From positions 62,001 through 126,000 of the forward strand of contig VZRN01005628.1 of assembly GCA_013397935.1 (NCBI GenBank): a stretch of DNA of 64,000 bases, given 5' to 3'. Source of the stretch: Dasyornis broadbenti. Its lineage: Eukaryota > Chordata > Aves > Passeriformes > Dasyornithidae. Under the pieces are notes generated by a model. The model made no database searches. It saw nothing but the letters and a program-made list of their open reading frames with translations, and had not been told where the DNA came from. Shown piece by piece: positions 1 to 12,200 of this stretch (position 1 is its first letter; every line of letters begins with the position of its first letter). The translations under genes and the position numbers were made by a program.

Positions 1-1615
1 AGGTTTGGTCAACAAAAAGAAGAAGGCATGGTGCAAAACTGACAGATTTTGTGGAAAACCATTCACTTGATTGGTTGCATCTTTTAATTCTTCATGCATT
101 TCAGACATTAAAAAATCCCCAGGATATTCAGCCTACCAACCTCCTGGCCAGAGAGAATCCAAAGGGTAAAGGAAAAGCAACGAAATAAGGATGTGCAAAC
201 AGAATAGGAAAGGAGTTGGATGGCTGCCCTATAATGAAAACTGATATCACTGTAAGCCAATGTAATAATTCATCTCAGCTGATAGATCAGCTAACTGCTA
301 ATATATTGTGAATACAATAGACAGTCTGGGCTCTGTAAGATTAATGTTTTTCTGCATGCATGCTGCAACTAAAAGGGCTATTTTCCCCTTTCATTAATCT
401 AGAATAAATAATGGTTATAGTATTACATATCTCTTGCCTTATCTCTGACAGTTTCTTCGTGCTGAAATAGGAGATTGCTGCAGTATGCAACTGAGCTTCT
501 CGGTGTGTTCTGTGCGTGAGACAGAAAGGGAGTCATTCATGCTGGAAAGTATCTGGCAGAATTTCAAAGTTGCTTCCCTTTTTAATCAGTCTTCAATGCA
601 GTTACAATGTGTTCCTGGAATTATAAGTACAGTTAGATATGTGTTTCTGTTTGCTGTTAGTGAGTTATTTCTTTTCTTTGCTGCACAGTTTCCAGGTGTT
701 CACTGTGAGCACGCCTATGGTGAGATTTGAATGGGAAGTATGGTAAATTCTAATTTCTGGGTTTTGCAGTGCCTCTATAAATCTGTAGGCAGAATAATCT
801 GTTGTGATGGGTGACCTGTGAAGCACCATGCAATACACAGGATAGGGCCAACTTACCTCTTGGTTGTACTGACATGGCAGGCAGGGTAAGATCAAATATA
901 GTAGTCTCTAACACTTGCTTAAATCTATTTGACACTTATGTGAGAGTAGAAGGTTGAAAAAGACCTCCTTGGTCACTGAATTCTGCTCCCTGCTATAACT
1001 GGCAATCATATCACACAACTCCCTTGGCACGCACCTTCCCCAATGCAAATTTCTTGTCCTCACCTTGCTCTGACTTCTGTGAACAGCTTAGTGAATTTAA
1101 CTAAACATCACCCAGCTCTGTGCACACACAGGCTTTTCACATGTTCACAGAGGCTGGGACTTTTTTGGGGGAATTTATTTGGAGTTAGCACCTTCTTCAG
1201 GTTCTCAGGGTCTGGATCAAAAATCCAAAGGGAAGTTGCTGTTAGGCTGAGAGGGCTGAGAGCTGGGAGGTGTCCACTCTTGTGAGCTGCACCACACGTG
1301 AGATGCACTTTGCTTCTGGGCATGGCTTGCGCAGAGACCTCCTTACTGCTGTCCCTGGAGGAAAGCACAGCGCCTGGGCAAGGGATTTTTGGAGGGCAGC
1401 AAGAGGAATATCTCTGTGTGGATTAATCTAGAAAAGTCCAGAGGAGGTTTCATGACACTCCCCTTTCCTTTGTGTCCCTGCAAAGACCTGCAAACTGGAT
1501 TCAGATCTGACACTGGCGGGATAATGAAAGAAATTGGCCTCATGTTGTTGCTTTCTTTTGAAAATCTGACACTGAAGCAGTTCCTAGGAGGTGATGGACT
1601 TTAGCTCCTCCTTCC
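1..1615. other. Unique non-coding sequence, no gene recognised
   Basis: AT-rich sequence with frequent stops in all frames; the longest open frames are under 90 codons and match nothing I know. A GC-richer patch lies at about 1040-1600 and is open in short stretches on both strands, which suggests base composition rather than coding. A perfect 10-base palindrome, GCATGCATGC, sits at 354-363. No splice-bounded exon could be argued. Confidence 0.6.
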
Positions 1616-1884
1616 CACGTAGTGGCAGGACAGGGGGGAATGGCTTCCAATTGAGAGTAGATTTAGATGAGATATTAGGAAGAAATTCTTTACTGTGAGG
1701 GTGGTGAGGCTCTGGCACAGGTTGCCACAGAAGTTGTGGCTGCCCCATCCCTGGAAGTGTTCGAGGCCAGGCTGGATGGGGCTCTGTGCAACCTGGTCTA
1801 GTGGAAGGTGTCCCTGTCCATGGCAGGGGGTTGGAAACCAGATGATCTTTAATGTCCTTTCCATTAGACTCAGACCATTCCATG
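1616..1884 (+). mobile_element. CR1 LINE, 3' fragment (plus strand)
   Basis: This is a 5'-truncated, non-coding piece of the CR1 3' untranslated region. It shows the usual order of avian CR1 landmarks: the 'gacagg...gggaatggcttc' block near 1626-1650, 'attaggaagaaattctt' near 1674-1691, 'gtgagggtggtgaggc' near 1695-1710, 'gttgccacagaagttgtggctgcccc' near 1720-1745, 'aggctggatggggctctg' near 1768-1785, and 'gatgatctttaatgtcctttcc' near 1841-1862. It ends near 1884 with a degraded tail (ATTCCATG). Truncation at the 5' end is normal for CR1. The short frames open across it on both strands are by-products of its GC-rich sequence. Confidence 0.9.
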
Positions 1885-4532
1885 CAGATGTGGAACCTTA
1901 CGTAAAACTTTTAGGCTGAAAAAAATCCTGAAGGATATAGTTATTGTATTCTTTTATTAACTTAATCTTTTTTTTTTTTTTTTAAGACCTTTCTTTACAG
2001 CACAAATTCCATGTCAAATTATCCAAAATATAACTTAAATATAATTGGCTAAAATAACATCTTATCAGTGTGAAAATGATCGAAATGATCCACATAAATT
2101 GGCAGAATGTAAACAGCAATGGATTCCCCTTTTTCTCGAACTGAGATGTAAAAACCATTTTTTTCTCTTGTTTTTTTTTCCCTCTGCCTTTTTTTTTTTC
2201 TGTAAGGAAAATGGATACTTTAGCAGTGTCTGAGTAAAAATATTGCAAAATTTAATAGTAATTTGTTTGAGAATGTTCAGACTGTGCCTTTATTATGTTT
2301 ACTTTAACAAGTTAGTTCACATTTTCTGACAACTGCTACAAGTTTTGTCCAAATACTCTTTCCCCTCTGCTCAAAAAACCCTATATAGTATACAGAAATT
2401 AATAATTTGATAATTTCTGCTGCCGTCATGATTTAAAAAGTTGTCTTTCCCGGAAAGCAGCTATATTTATGCCTTCGTAGCGTTTTCATATAACCATCTT
2501 GTCTTGCTGGAAGTAGACAAGCAACTGATTAAGTAGAAAAGAAGACATCTATCCTGTATGCTTGTTCTTTTAGTTCAGAAAAGGAATACTTTTCATACAT
2601 GCATTCATGGTGCTCCAGTTTTTCTAAAAGGAACAAGCAAAAAAATTGCTAAAACAGCCAAAAGGGCTTTCAGAGAAAGGAATGTAGGTAGACCTTTGAT
2701 GGATAGAGGTCAACAGAAATGAGATCAGAGAGCAAATCTGATGACACACATTTTCTGTGATTCAGATAGAATGTATTTATCTCAGTATAAAAATAAAAAG
2801 TGCTAAAGAAAAGGGGATGTTTAAGCCCAACAGAAAGGGGAGGAAAAGATATGGCCACTGGAACCAGCTAGCAGAACAGCTCCTAGGAGACAGCAAGAAA
2901 TTATATTTTGCTTTTTTTGCAAAACTAAACCCAGTTCAATTGATACTATGCCACTGAAGAGTTAAATCTGTGTATAAATTATTACAACAACTTATTGGAA
3001 AGCAGCAGAAAAAAATCCTGGAATAAGAAATTTAATACCTTTGGTAGTCTATGGAGAAAATCAGATTGGGACAGTAAACTGCTGTGACATCATTCATTAT
3101 CACAGTAGCAGGCAAAAGAAAATGGTAGGTGGCCAATAAAGTACTTTGCTGTTGAGCTTTCTCCATCTGTATCTACAAGTGCATACACTTTTTATTATGT
3201 GACGGACAAGAAAGCTGTTTACCAGATTTGCAGCTCTGAGCACGTTAAAAAGTCTTTAAATTTAGTCTCAAACACTAAAATACCTGTTATTCTCCTTTCA
3301 GGCTGCCTCAGAAATGTACTGTTTACGGGCAGCTGTCGAAACAAAAAAAAATGGGTTGTTCTAATTATTTTCCTAACTAGTACCAAAGTGTATTCCCACA
3401 CTAACAATTCTGAAGGTCATTACGTGTAGCTTGTAATTGACTATATTCAAGCACAAGTATTCTCTATGAAACAGACACTGTTGATTCATAGTAGGTTTTG
3501 CTCATATTTGAGATATATAGGTGTTTGACTTCTTCATTTGGAGAAAGCAAAGAGGGCTCAAGAGACTTAGAGACTGAAGTTGTTTATCTCTGCTTCGAGG
3601 AAGGCTGTGAAATAGTTTGTGCATCCTCAGTGACTACAGGACTTCTAAGCAAATGCAACTTTTCAGTACTGAATTTGGCTTTTGATATATTTCACTACAA
3701 ATTTGCAAACCTCACATATTAAGAGAACCATTCTTTGACATATCTACGTGCAAGTAATATTGATATATTTCACCTAGCTGGTGCAGCTGGGTGGCCAGAA
3801 AAATAATTTTTTCTTCAGATTACATTGGTCTTTTTTTCTGGAAAGTGAATAGTCTTTATGGGTCCCCCAAAGACCCATAAATATTTGAAAACACTTTTAA
3901 AACGATCATCTGGGGCTTTTGGCAACTGCGTTGAGGTATCCATTTCACAAAGTGTATTCTCCCAGCACCTCACAATGGCTTGGTAATCACACATTCCCTG
4001 GCTCACTCACACACATAAAACTACTGCTGTACATTTGATGCATTTATAGCACATACACAGAATGGATATTATTTGTTATGTATGGGCAAAGGAAGCCCTT
4101 TCAGAATGAAGAGGTAATGCCCACTCAAACCTTGACACACTTTTGCTGCTGCTGGAATCTGAGAAACTTCTTTTTCTGCACTTTAATAGAATGAAACTGA
4201 TTTATAGTATGTGTAGAACAAAGTAGATTTCATACAAATAAGTAGTATAAGAGCTTTATAAAGAACACCTTTACTGCATCTGAGAACAGTCTCTTGTTTG
4301 GATTTGTTCAAAATTTGGTGGCTGTGTCTCATTAGGCAAAGTGAATTGTACATGTATTTGCAGTAAACTTGGGACCGTCTAATTTAAAAACGAATCCCTC
4401 AGTCCTGTAATCATTGGATCTGCAAATGTAGATATAAGAAGTTCAGTAATTAAGAGACTTTAAAATATTTCACTAAAAAAGGGACACCTTGCAAGCTGTT
4501 ACAAAGTTAATACATCAGCCAAGTGTAACTAT

Positions 4533-4656
4533 ACAAAAAAAAACCAAAAAAACCCCCAACCCCCCCCAAAAAACAACAACAACAACAACAACAACAACAA
4601 AACCAACAAAAAAACAACAGAAAAAAAAAACAAAAAAAAAGAAAAAAGGAAAAAAG
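4533..4656. repeat. (CAA)n microsatellite within an A/C-rich tract
   Basis: An almost pure A and C stretch. It opens with A runs and C runs (C5 and C9 near 4553-4567), continues with about nine CAA units at 4573-4600, and ends in A runs broken by single C or G. Read on the other strand it gives artificial runs of valine, phenylalanine and cysteine in the open frames there; these are not proteins. It could have grown from a retroposed poly-A tail, but no element is visible beside it. Confidence 0.9.
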
Positions 4657-5004
4657 TGATAAAATTTCGAGATTAAATGAGTGAAAGACACTGTACCTCT
4701 GTGTATTGCCAAGCCCCAAAGTTGAGAATCTGCCCAAAAACCTTGGGGTTATACAGCTTTTAACAATCATGCTTTCTGAGTATTTCCTGATTTTGAAACC
4801 CACTCTTTTCCAGTGCATGCATGACTATGAGATTTATCAGCTCTAAAAACATTACCACGAGTAAATGATTTCAGCCCCAGCTGCAGCAGGGAGGCTCTCC
4901 TTCCTGCCAGTATGATCCTGCCTGTGGATTCTGCAGCCTCACACACCATAACCAAACTGCCTGCAGGGGAGACCAAGTTTGGAGCCTCCTTGCAAAAAAA
5001 AATC

Positions 5005-5033
5005 ATCAATTGCTTATCAAGCAATTGATAAGC
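5005..5033. repeat. Overlapping perfect hairpins with alternative pairing
   Basis: ATCAATTGCTT (5005-5015) and its exact reverse complement (5019-5029) flank a 3-base spacer, giving an 11-bp stem. A second perfect stem uses the same bases in another register: GCTTATCAA (5012-5020) pairs with TTGATAAGC (5025-5033) around a GCAA loop. The two foldings exclude each other. Nothing nearby suggests a gene or terminator, so this is reported as structure only. Confidence 0.8.
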
Positions 5034-5179
5034 TTGCTTTCTACTGTAGGAGCATTTGCACCACAATGTAAAGACTGATACATTTTGTGATTGCAGTCAT
5101 TGTAACAAAAATCTAGGAGGGAAGAGGAAAGGAAGGATGACCCTAGAGTCAAGGAACTGAATTTAGATGTTTGAGAAGA

Positions 5180-5300
5180 GTTGGGTTCAGTTCTTTTCTT
5201 TTCCTGAAAGCTCTTAAAGACTCCGGTGGAAAACTATTTGGTCACCTAATTTTCTAATCTATTAAATAGGGATAAAAAACTGCCTTTTCATGCCTCCTCT
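5180..5300 (+). mobile_element. Possible ancient MIR-like SINE fragment
   Basis: The stretch 'ttggtcacctaa...' followed by 'ctaatctattaaatagggataaaaaactgcc' (about 5238-5284) follows the order of the MIR tail region, where a 'cacttaacctctc' block precedes 'catctgtaaaatggggataat'. An upstream 'gggttcag' block near 5184 would fit the MIR body. Divergence is high and an internal part is missing, so this is a weak call. Confidence 0.35.
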
Positions 5301-6928
5301 AATTAGCAGCTAAACTGCTTGAGAAGGTGATAACATCTCATTATGGGTACATTTAGCGCAGAGATTTCTGAGATCCTAATCCCACTGAGTACCCTTATGA
5401 CATAAAAATATTGGGAAATCTTTTACAAATCACACTGAAGGCCCGGTGTCCTCTGTTTGCAGATTTCTGCCCATTAGCTTTTACAGATGCAGAATTGAAG
5501 CCTGAGCTTTAGCCAAGCACGACTTGGAGAAACCTCCTTCCCAGTGCCGCACCTTGGCTGCCTGCTTGGCCCTCTGACAAGTCAGTGTCCTCCCAATTTC
5601 TGCATGAAGATACGGCACCAGAACACTGAAGTGCTCCTCTATCAGTGACAATTGTTGATTCTTCCTTTCTGACTAGTTTGTATGTACACACAAAATTAAA
5701 AAACCAGCAAGCAAGTCTACAAACCAAACAAATGTTGCCTTTCCTGGTGCCAGCTTTACCAAATTTCAGCTGCAGCAGCTGAAGACCTTGAAGCCACTCA
5801 GGTGTCTGTTTTGTGGTGGCAATCCCTGGTTGTCAGCCAAAGAGCTTGCAGCAGCCAGTGTTAGCAAGAAGGGAGGCCGAGTTATGTTTTCTGTCTGTCT
5901 GACCTCCAGTGAGGGCTTTGCTGTAGGTGTGACGAGAGCTGGGGTCTTGCAGGCTTGGCTGGCAGAAGAGTCCAAAGCCATCTCAGAGCTGAGGGGCAAG
6001 ATGCTGCTCTGGGCCGTGGGTTGCCCTGTCAGATGCGACACTAAGGACACCATTTACTTCTGAGTCATTCCAAACCCAAGAAGTTCTCTCCTTTGTTTGT
6101 ATATATCTATATACTGCCTGTGGTAGCAACAAAACCTGAAGGTCTGGGAAAGTTTATGTAGAGAGTGCACCAGACTGACAAACTGCTGTTGTGTACCAGA
6201 GAGAAAGGAAAGGAAAAGAGAAAGTGAAACACTCTGGTATAGCACTTCCTAAATGTATCAACATAATTTATTACTTAACAGATAGTTACCCACTTTGCTG
6301 AAAACTTGCTGAGTAGTTTTCTCTTGCCACATCTCCTTTATTTTGTCACCTGAAAATAAGAATCACTGTCTAGGAATATGACTGAAAATTTGGCCTACTT
6401 GACTTAAACATCAGTAAGAAATTCTGTCTGTAAAATTATTTTAATCACAAACTAAGCCATGACAAAATGTTAAATACAACAAACCAGAAACTCTTTCCTA
6501 ATACTGCAGTAGGTATGGAGGGAGGAAATCACGATGGACTCTAGGTACTTTCTGCTACCCGATTTAGTAACTTAGTCTTATTAGATGGAGAATGATTTCA
6601 ATGGTTTCAGCTGGCATAAGTTACTCACTAAGAGATGACAAAAGCCTCCTTAGCAGTAACTACTTCTGTTTTGTAAGCAGACAAAGACAAGAGAATGCCC
6701 CAGGAGAAAATCCTGTCTATGATCCCATAGCAAATTCTCATAGCTGCTATCATCCTGCTAATTAAAAACTCCAATATAGCCTTGGTTTTGTTGATCTGGA
6801 GTATTGAGTCTTCATTAAATTCCTAGGTATTAGAAAGAGATGTGATAGAAAGATTATTTCTTCTCCTAAAGCTCCTGATCAACTTTTACATGAATACCAA
6901 GATGGGTTTATATATACTATACATGCAC

Positions 6929-6952
6929 ATATATACACACACGTGTATATAT
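6929..6952. repeat. TA/CA-rich perfect hairpin in a simple-repeat patch
   Basis: ATATATACAC (6929-6938) and GTGTATATAT (6943-6952) are exact reverse complements around an ACAC spacer, within a TA/CA-rich patch spanning about 6908-6954. The alternating purine-pyrimidine sequence could extrude as a cruciform or adopt Z-form in principle. It is most simply a decayed microsatellite. Confidence 0.75.
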
Positions 6953-8161
6953 AGACGTTATTAGAACACATTTGATTAACACTGTATTATCTTTTCTTTT
7001 CCCCACAGGCTTTCTGTGTAAATAATGAGAAATAAGTCCCTTTTCATACAGCTCTGTTTTAACTATATACCTGGTCTAGATGTGACAAATGTGTTTTGTT
7101 TCAAAAGAACTATTTAAGATTACAATGCCACATTTTAGTATTCTCATTTCTTCTCATCACAATAGTAAAGAGCCACTTCCGAATGTGCTTAACACAGGCC
7201 TGACCTCCTATTACAGTCAGTAAATGTTTTACCTCAAAAACTAGCAGGTTGTTGCAAAATGTAACTTAGACTACTAGTGTTTTATGGGTGACAGAGTAAC
7301 CCAGTTCATAATTTTTGCATGAATAATAATAAGAATTAGAACAGGCTTGACTGAAAACATCTATAATAAACACCTATAAAGCTTTACAGATTTAGGGGAT
7401 TCGTCACAGACGAAATGAGATATTCTAATCTGAAAATGTAATACATTTGGAAAGGAAGCACACTCTTCTACCAGCAACTTTTTGTTCCTTTTAAAATCTT
7501 CTCCAGCCATTCATCCCTCCCACACACCCAGACAAATTCTGTATTACTTTGATAGCAAGGGCGAATGGCCATTCTTGAAATTTACAGCAAATAAATTTAA
7601 GTAAATCGAAGAGGTTAATCAAAAACTATTGTTGCTAAATCCCAGAGAACCAGCCCTGTTATAGGTGTGACATGCACATGCTCAGTGGCACTGCTTTTCT
7701 CAGCAGCGCCTTCTATGGGCACAAAAGATGTATGATAAAAGGCACTACACACATTTCTTCACCCAATGCAGGAAAGAAAAGAACAAGAGTTCACCTCACA
7801 TCATCCCTGCTGCTAACAGTAATCAATACCCAATATGGGTAATCCCCTGGCTGGCAATGTGATTGTACATTTTTATTACACAGACCACATGTCCCTGGGA
7901 CCTGATAGTGTCAGGGTCAGCAGTGTGGCAAAAGCAGTGGGTAAAGGGCACAGCAAGAGCAAAACTGGGCCTCTGCTAAGCACATGCCTTGATGGAACAG
8001 CAAGATGTGCCACAGTATTTTTTTTCATAATTAGATCTTCATAACGTATAACCAGGTGCAGAACCTTCAATGATATTATCTTTATCTTATCACTTTTATT
8101 TCTCTGAAGTTCACAAACACATATAAAAAGATGGCATTTCTATGCCTACATACATGGCAAC

Positions 8162-9214
8162 TATCATGGTTTGACTCTGGCCAGGCACCCACAAAAGCCA
8201 CTCATTCACCCTCCCCTGCCACAACTGGGCAGAGGAGAGAAAAATTTAACAAAGGGTTCGTGAGTTAAGGACCAGGAGAAAGCACTCCAAGGGCAAAACA
8301 GGCTCAGCTTAGAGTTGATTACTAACAAAGTCAGAGGACGATAATGAGAAGTAAATTAAGCCCTTAAAAATATCTTTTCTTTCCCTAACCCTTCCCTCCT
8401 TCCTACTGACAGCACAGGGAGACAGGGCATGAGGGTTTTGGTCAGTTCGACACCCGAGATCATCTTCCACTGCTCAGGGAGAGGAGTCCTTCCCCTGCTG
8501 CGCCATGGGGTCCCTTCCCATGGGAGACAGTTCTCTGTGAACTTCTCCAGCGTGGGTCCATCCCACGAGCAGCAGCCTTCCCAAAACTGCTGCAATGTGA
8601 GTCTCCTTCTACAGGCAGACAGTTGTCCCAAAACTGATGTGGCGTGGGTCACTCTTCCATGGGGTGCAATCCTCCAAGGACAGGCTGCTCCAGCGTGGGA
8701 GCAGGGGGACCTTCTCTCGACCAGGTCTCCCACTGGACCACAGCCTCCTCCAGGCATCCACCTACTCCAAATGGGGGCACCTCCCCACGGGCTGTGAGTG
8801 GATCTCTGCATCCCCTGTGGACCCCATGGGCTGCAGGGGCACAGCTGCTCCACCATGGTCATCACCACGGCTGGCAGAGGAATCTTGGCTCCAGCACCTG
8901 GAGCACCTCCTCCCACTCCTTCTCCACTGACTTTGGTGTCTCCATGTTGTTTCCCTCACATGGTCTCACCTCCTCCTCCTCTCCTCTAGCTTTCTAACTG
9001 TTCCCCATTTTGTTTGGATTTTCTTCTTAAGTATGTTATCGCAGAGGTGTAACCATCATCTGTGATTGGCCCAGCCTTGGCCAGAGGCATGTCCATCTTC
9101 AGAGCCATCAGAGATTGTCTCTGCTGGGCATGGTGGAAGCTTCCAGAAGCTTCACACAGAAGCCATATCTGTGACCCCCTGCTACCAAAAATCAGGCCAT
9201 GCAAAACCAGCACA
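8162..9214 (-). mobile_element. Solo LTR of an endogenous retrovirus (minus strand)
   Basis: A GC-rich block of about 1,053 bp in AT-rich DNA. Its left end (TATCATGGTTTG at 8162) matches the reverse complement of the 3' end of the LTR at 22168-23125, and its right end (AAACCAGCACA, ending at 9214) matches the reverse complement of that LTR's start. Shared internal blocks include 'ccatgggctgcaggggcac' near 8825-8843, 'ccttctccactgac' near 8917-8931, and 'attggcccag' with 'ttggccag' near 9064-9083. No internal retroviral genes adjoin it, so it is a solo LTR. Flanking GCAAC (8157-8161) and ACAAC (9215-9219) may be a 5-base target-site duplication with one mismatch. The polyadenylation hexamer of the sister copy reads AATCAA here. 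Frames open across it, such as 8356-8916 on the minus strand, are not gene products. Confidence 0.85.
8545..8735. repeat. Degenerate ~47-bp tandem array inside the solo LTR
   Basis: About three and a half imperfect units. CTCCAGCGTGGG recurs at 8545 and 8688, three periods apart, and TCCCAAAACTG recurs at 8579 and 8626, exactly 47 bases apart. The middle units keep 'gtgggtc' and 'cttcca/cttcta' blocks in register. Such arrays in an LTR may hold promoter or enhancer copies, but no specific binding site is claimed. The same segment is missing (Ns) in the sister LTR. Confidence 0.6.
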
Positions 9215-12200
9215 ACAACCTAGAGGTATTCAGAAGAAAAAAAACCACTCCCAAAGGATAGTTTTGTCCTTTGGGCAGCCCTGAAAAAAGAATCTTTGCT
9301 CAAGTTCTGAAATAGCGTCCCATCACAAAAATAAGGCCCCGTGAAGTTACCATTCCATCCATCCAGCTTTTTCTTTCTTGCAGATTCAGAAAATAACCAG
9401 AATGTGTGGTTTGTAGGGTATTCCAGTACTATGTGTTCCAGGCTCTTAAATTTTTTTCCTTAAGTGATCCATGAATCATGCCAAAAATCTTACAGAAGGA
9501 AAATATTTCTGAGTTGATCTTCTTTCCAGATGGCCCCAATCCCCACCTCCAGACCTTTTCAAAAATCAAAAGGTAAAGTTCGATGTAGGTGGTAGAGTGT
9601 CCCCACTTGCAGTGATCCTTGCTAAGGGAAGTTAAATGCTGTAGTTTGAATTTTAAGACATGCTCAATTATTTCATGTGTAACTGTATCACCCACAGTCA
9701 TATTTCCTGCTGTAGGGGATAGAAGATTATGAGGAAATAATCTGTCAGGCACAGCATTAAACAACTGACCCTGCTGACAGTTTGGGGTGCAGAAAAAGGA
9801 GTACTCACATGCACCTTGCAGGTTCAGGAGAAAATCTGTTCTGAACAGGCAAAGCTAAAATCCTGTAATATGACTAATTTATGGTCTGAAATGGATGAAG
9901 GCTAAGAGGACATGAAATAGTAAATGGATACCAAATCAAATGTTAAATTTATTGTGAGGGACTATAAATATACAGCTGTTATAACTTTACCTGGCATGTC
10001 CAACTGCAAACTTACCAGACTCAAATGTATTGCAGTAGTCGAGAGAAAATACAATGATATGTAAAATTATGTAAAGTATCCAGAGCTTCTGCTAAGTTTT
10101 CAGCTATAGAGATTCAATTGGTGAAGTACAACTACTTTTGAATTCCCACATAAACTGCATTGCTCAAAATCTAATTTGGAATGAGCTTTAGGTGTAGGTG
10201 AGAGACACATGAAAGCTACAGCAGCTTATAATTTTGGATTATTCCATCATATTGTTGTGTGACCACAGAAGCAAAGAAAGTTAAGGTATCATCCCTGATG
10301 GAAAACTAAGAATGATTTAACCTGTCTCTTGTGTCTTCCTAGAGTGAAGTGGAGAAATGTGGAATAGACCACATTGAGTGGTGGGCAGCTGGCAAACTGA
10401 AATAGTCTTATTTTATAATGAAGAGTTTAGAGAAGCATCTGTATAAATGTAGAAAATTGTTTTCTCTATTCACACAGGTTAGAAAGATTTGTATCACTCA
10501 AACTCTAATATCTGATCTGGCTTTCAGGAAACCTTTTGCTTCACTCTTCATGCTTTTCTCATTGGTTTCCCACTATAAGGGAAGATCTGAGTTCAAGTGA
10601 GTCAAAGTGGCAGAGTTCTTTCACCTTTTTGTTTTTATTTTTTTTTATGAAGGTGCAGTTTAGGGAAAAGTAAGATCTCCAAGAAAAAAATAGAAGAAGA
10701 ATAGAAATGCTTTTTCACAGTTTTTGACTGTGTTCAGAGGAGACAAGACTGAAAGGGGCAGCCCAAATGTCAAGTGAGATCTTATGCTTGAGGAGAGAAG
10801 GGATGTAGGTTTCCCAAAGCAGATATTCTGCTTGGCTCGGTGTTTTTCCTCCCTTCAGTTACAGCTGCACCGCTCTCTGTCACCTGATTCCTGGAGATGA
10901 GCATGGAGAGCCTACCTCAATCTAGGAGATCAAGAATGGGAACCAAGCAAACACACAGTGGCCCCAGATAAACATCTGGTGTGTGAGAAAGGATGAATGG
11001 ATGGCTCCCTATGGAATTTAATCAATAAAGTGGTGGTAGCCTGCTGCTTAAATACCTGTCTGCCACTCTTGCATGTCCTCATGTAGCTAAGTACAGGCCA
11101 TGGTTTGGCTTCTACCTCTGACTGGTTTAATTGGATATGTGTCAGTTTCTATGGCCTGTTACCCAGGATAGTGATTGCAATGAAGATTTAAGAACATATA
11201 TCTTAATTAAATTTAACAGGGTGTGCTTGCCCAAACAAAACTTGCTTTCCATCTTCATAAATCAAAATAAAGATCCAATCTATTTCTAGTTACTCGTGTT
11301 GATTTCTGCTTTTAAAGAAATCTTGCCAATAGGATTGGAATGTGAATCATTTGCAAAAATATTTTTCCCAGACAGTCTTAAAAAAATTTGAATAAACAAT
11401 TTTGTAGTTTATTATACATGTTTGATTCAAGTAATTTGCCACTTCCTCAGGGAATAGGAAAAATTGTCTGATTTTCATTGTTTTTAGTAGTCTTTGCATG
11501 TGTTCTGAAATATGAAGACCTTCTCCTGTATTTCAAATCCAAAGGGCCGTTTTCAATTCACTGTCCTTTATAAGTATTTAAATATTAAGCAGAACTTTGC
11601 TATTTACAGCTTTCCATATCGTGAACTGCAATGTAACTTCAGTATGATCAACTATTCTACAGTTTGTTATCCTATTTTATTTTAAAAGTTTACAATATAA
11701 ACCGCAGAAGCAAAGTATAAAATATACAGTAAATTAAGTTTCAAACCATCACATATTAAAGAGAAGCTTGAAGAGCCATTAGTCACAGATAAATCAGGTT
11801 CAAAATAAATATCATAAAATATATTGGGATCTTTTCCCTAGGTTCTTTTCATAGTCACATGAGGATTTACCAAAGAATCATAGCACTTGAGTTTCCCCAG
11901 AGAATATTTATATTTTCTGCACACATGTGAATGCTTGACCACAGGTTCAGTTCTGTTTCTACTGAACAAAATTCCCATCAACTTAGAAGAAAGTGAAATA
12001 GTATCCGATAGAAAGGAGTTATGGTTATCTAGGAACTGGCAGTGTTTTATCTTTGAGGACTATTTCTCACCGGTGGAATGATCCTCTGCCCTTCCAATTT
12101 CCAACATACAGAGACAGGTAAAAGTCTGTGCTAAATCAAAGTGGCCTGTTCTAAGAGTTATCATTAAAACTGGCATGAGAGATGCTGTAGAACCTGCAGA

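Larger units (their letters stand above)
1885..8161. other. Mostly unique sequence, no gene recognised
   Basis: AT-rich DNA with a 16-base T run at 1968-1983 and pyrimidine-rich tracts near 2160-2202. Inside it lie the simple repeat at 4533-4656, the hairpin at 5005-5033, the possible MIR-like piece at 5180-5300 and the hairpin at 6929-6952, all listed separately. A GC-richer patch near 5500-6063 stays open for about 129 codons on the plus strand (5677-6063), with a minus-strand frame over the same bases. I do not recognise the product and do not call it a gene. Confidence 0.55.

Noticed and set aside
4507..4818. Frame with a hydrophobic stretch resembling a membrane segment
   Set aside because: The hydrophobic run is the minus-strand reading of the (CAA)n and A-rich simple repeat.
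5677..6063. 129-codon open stretch on the plus strand ending in TGA
   Set aside because: The GC-richer patch is also open on the minus strand. There is no recognised domain, no clear splice acceptor or start, and no similarity I can name.
8356..8997. Open frames up to 186 codons on both strands
   Set aside because: They fall inside the solo LTR. LTRs of this type do not encode proteins and the frames match none.
9429..9764. 111-codon minus-strand frame
   Set aside because: No recognised similarity and no supporting gene signals; kept only as a note in the region entry.
11870..11900. 'agaatcatag' resembling the reversed CR1 tail
   Set aside because: The bases that follow do not continue as a CR1 3' region; ten matching bases are expected by chance in 64 kb of this composition given a familiar motif.
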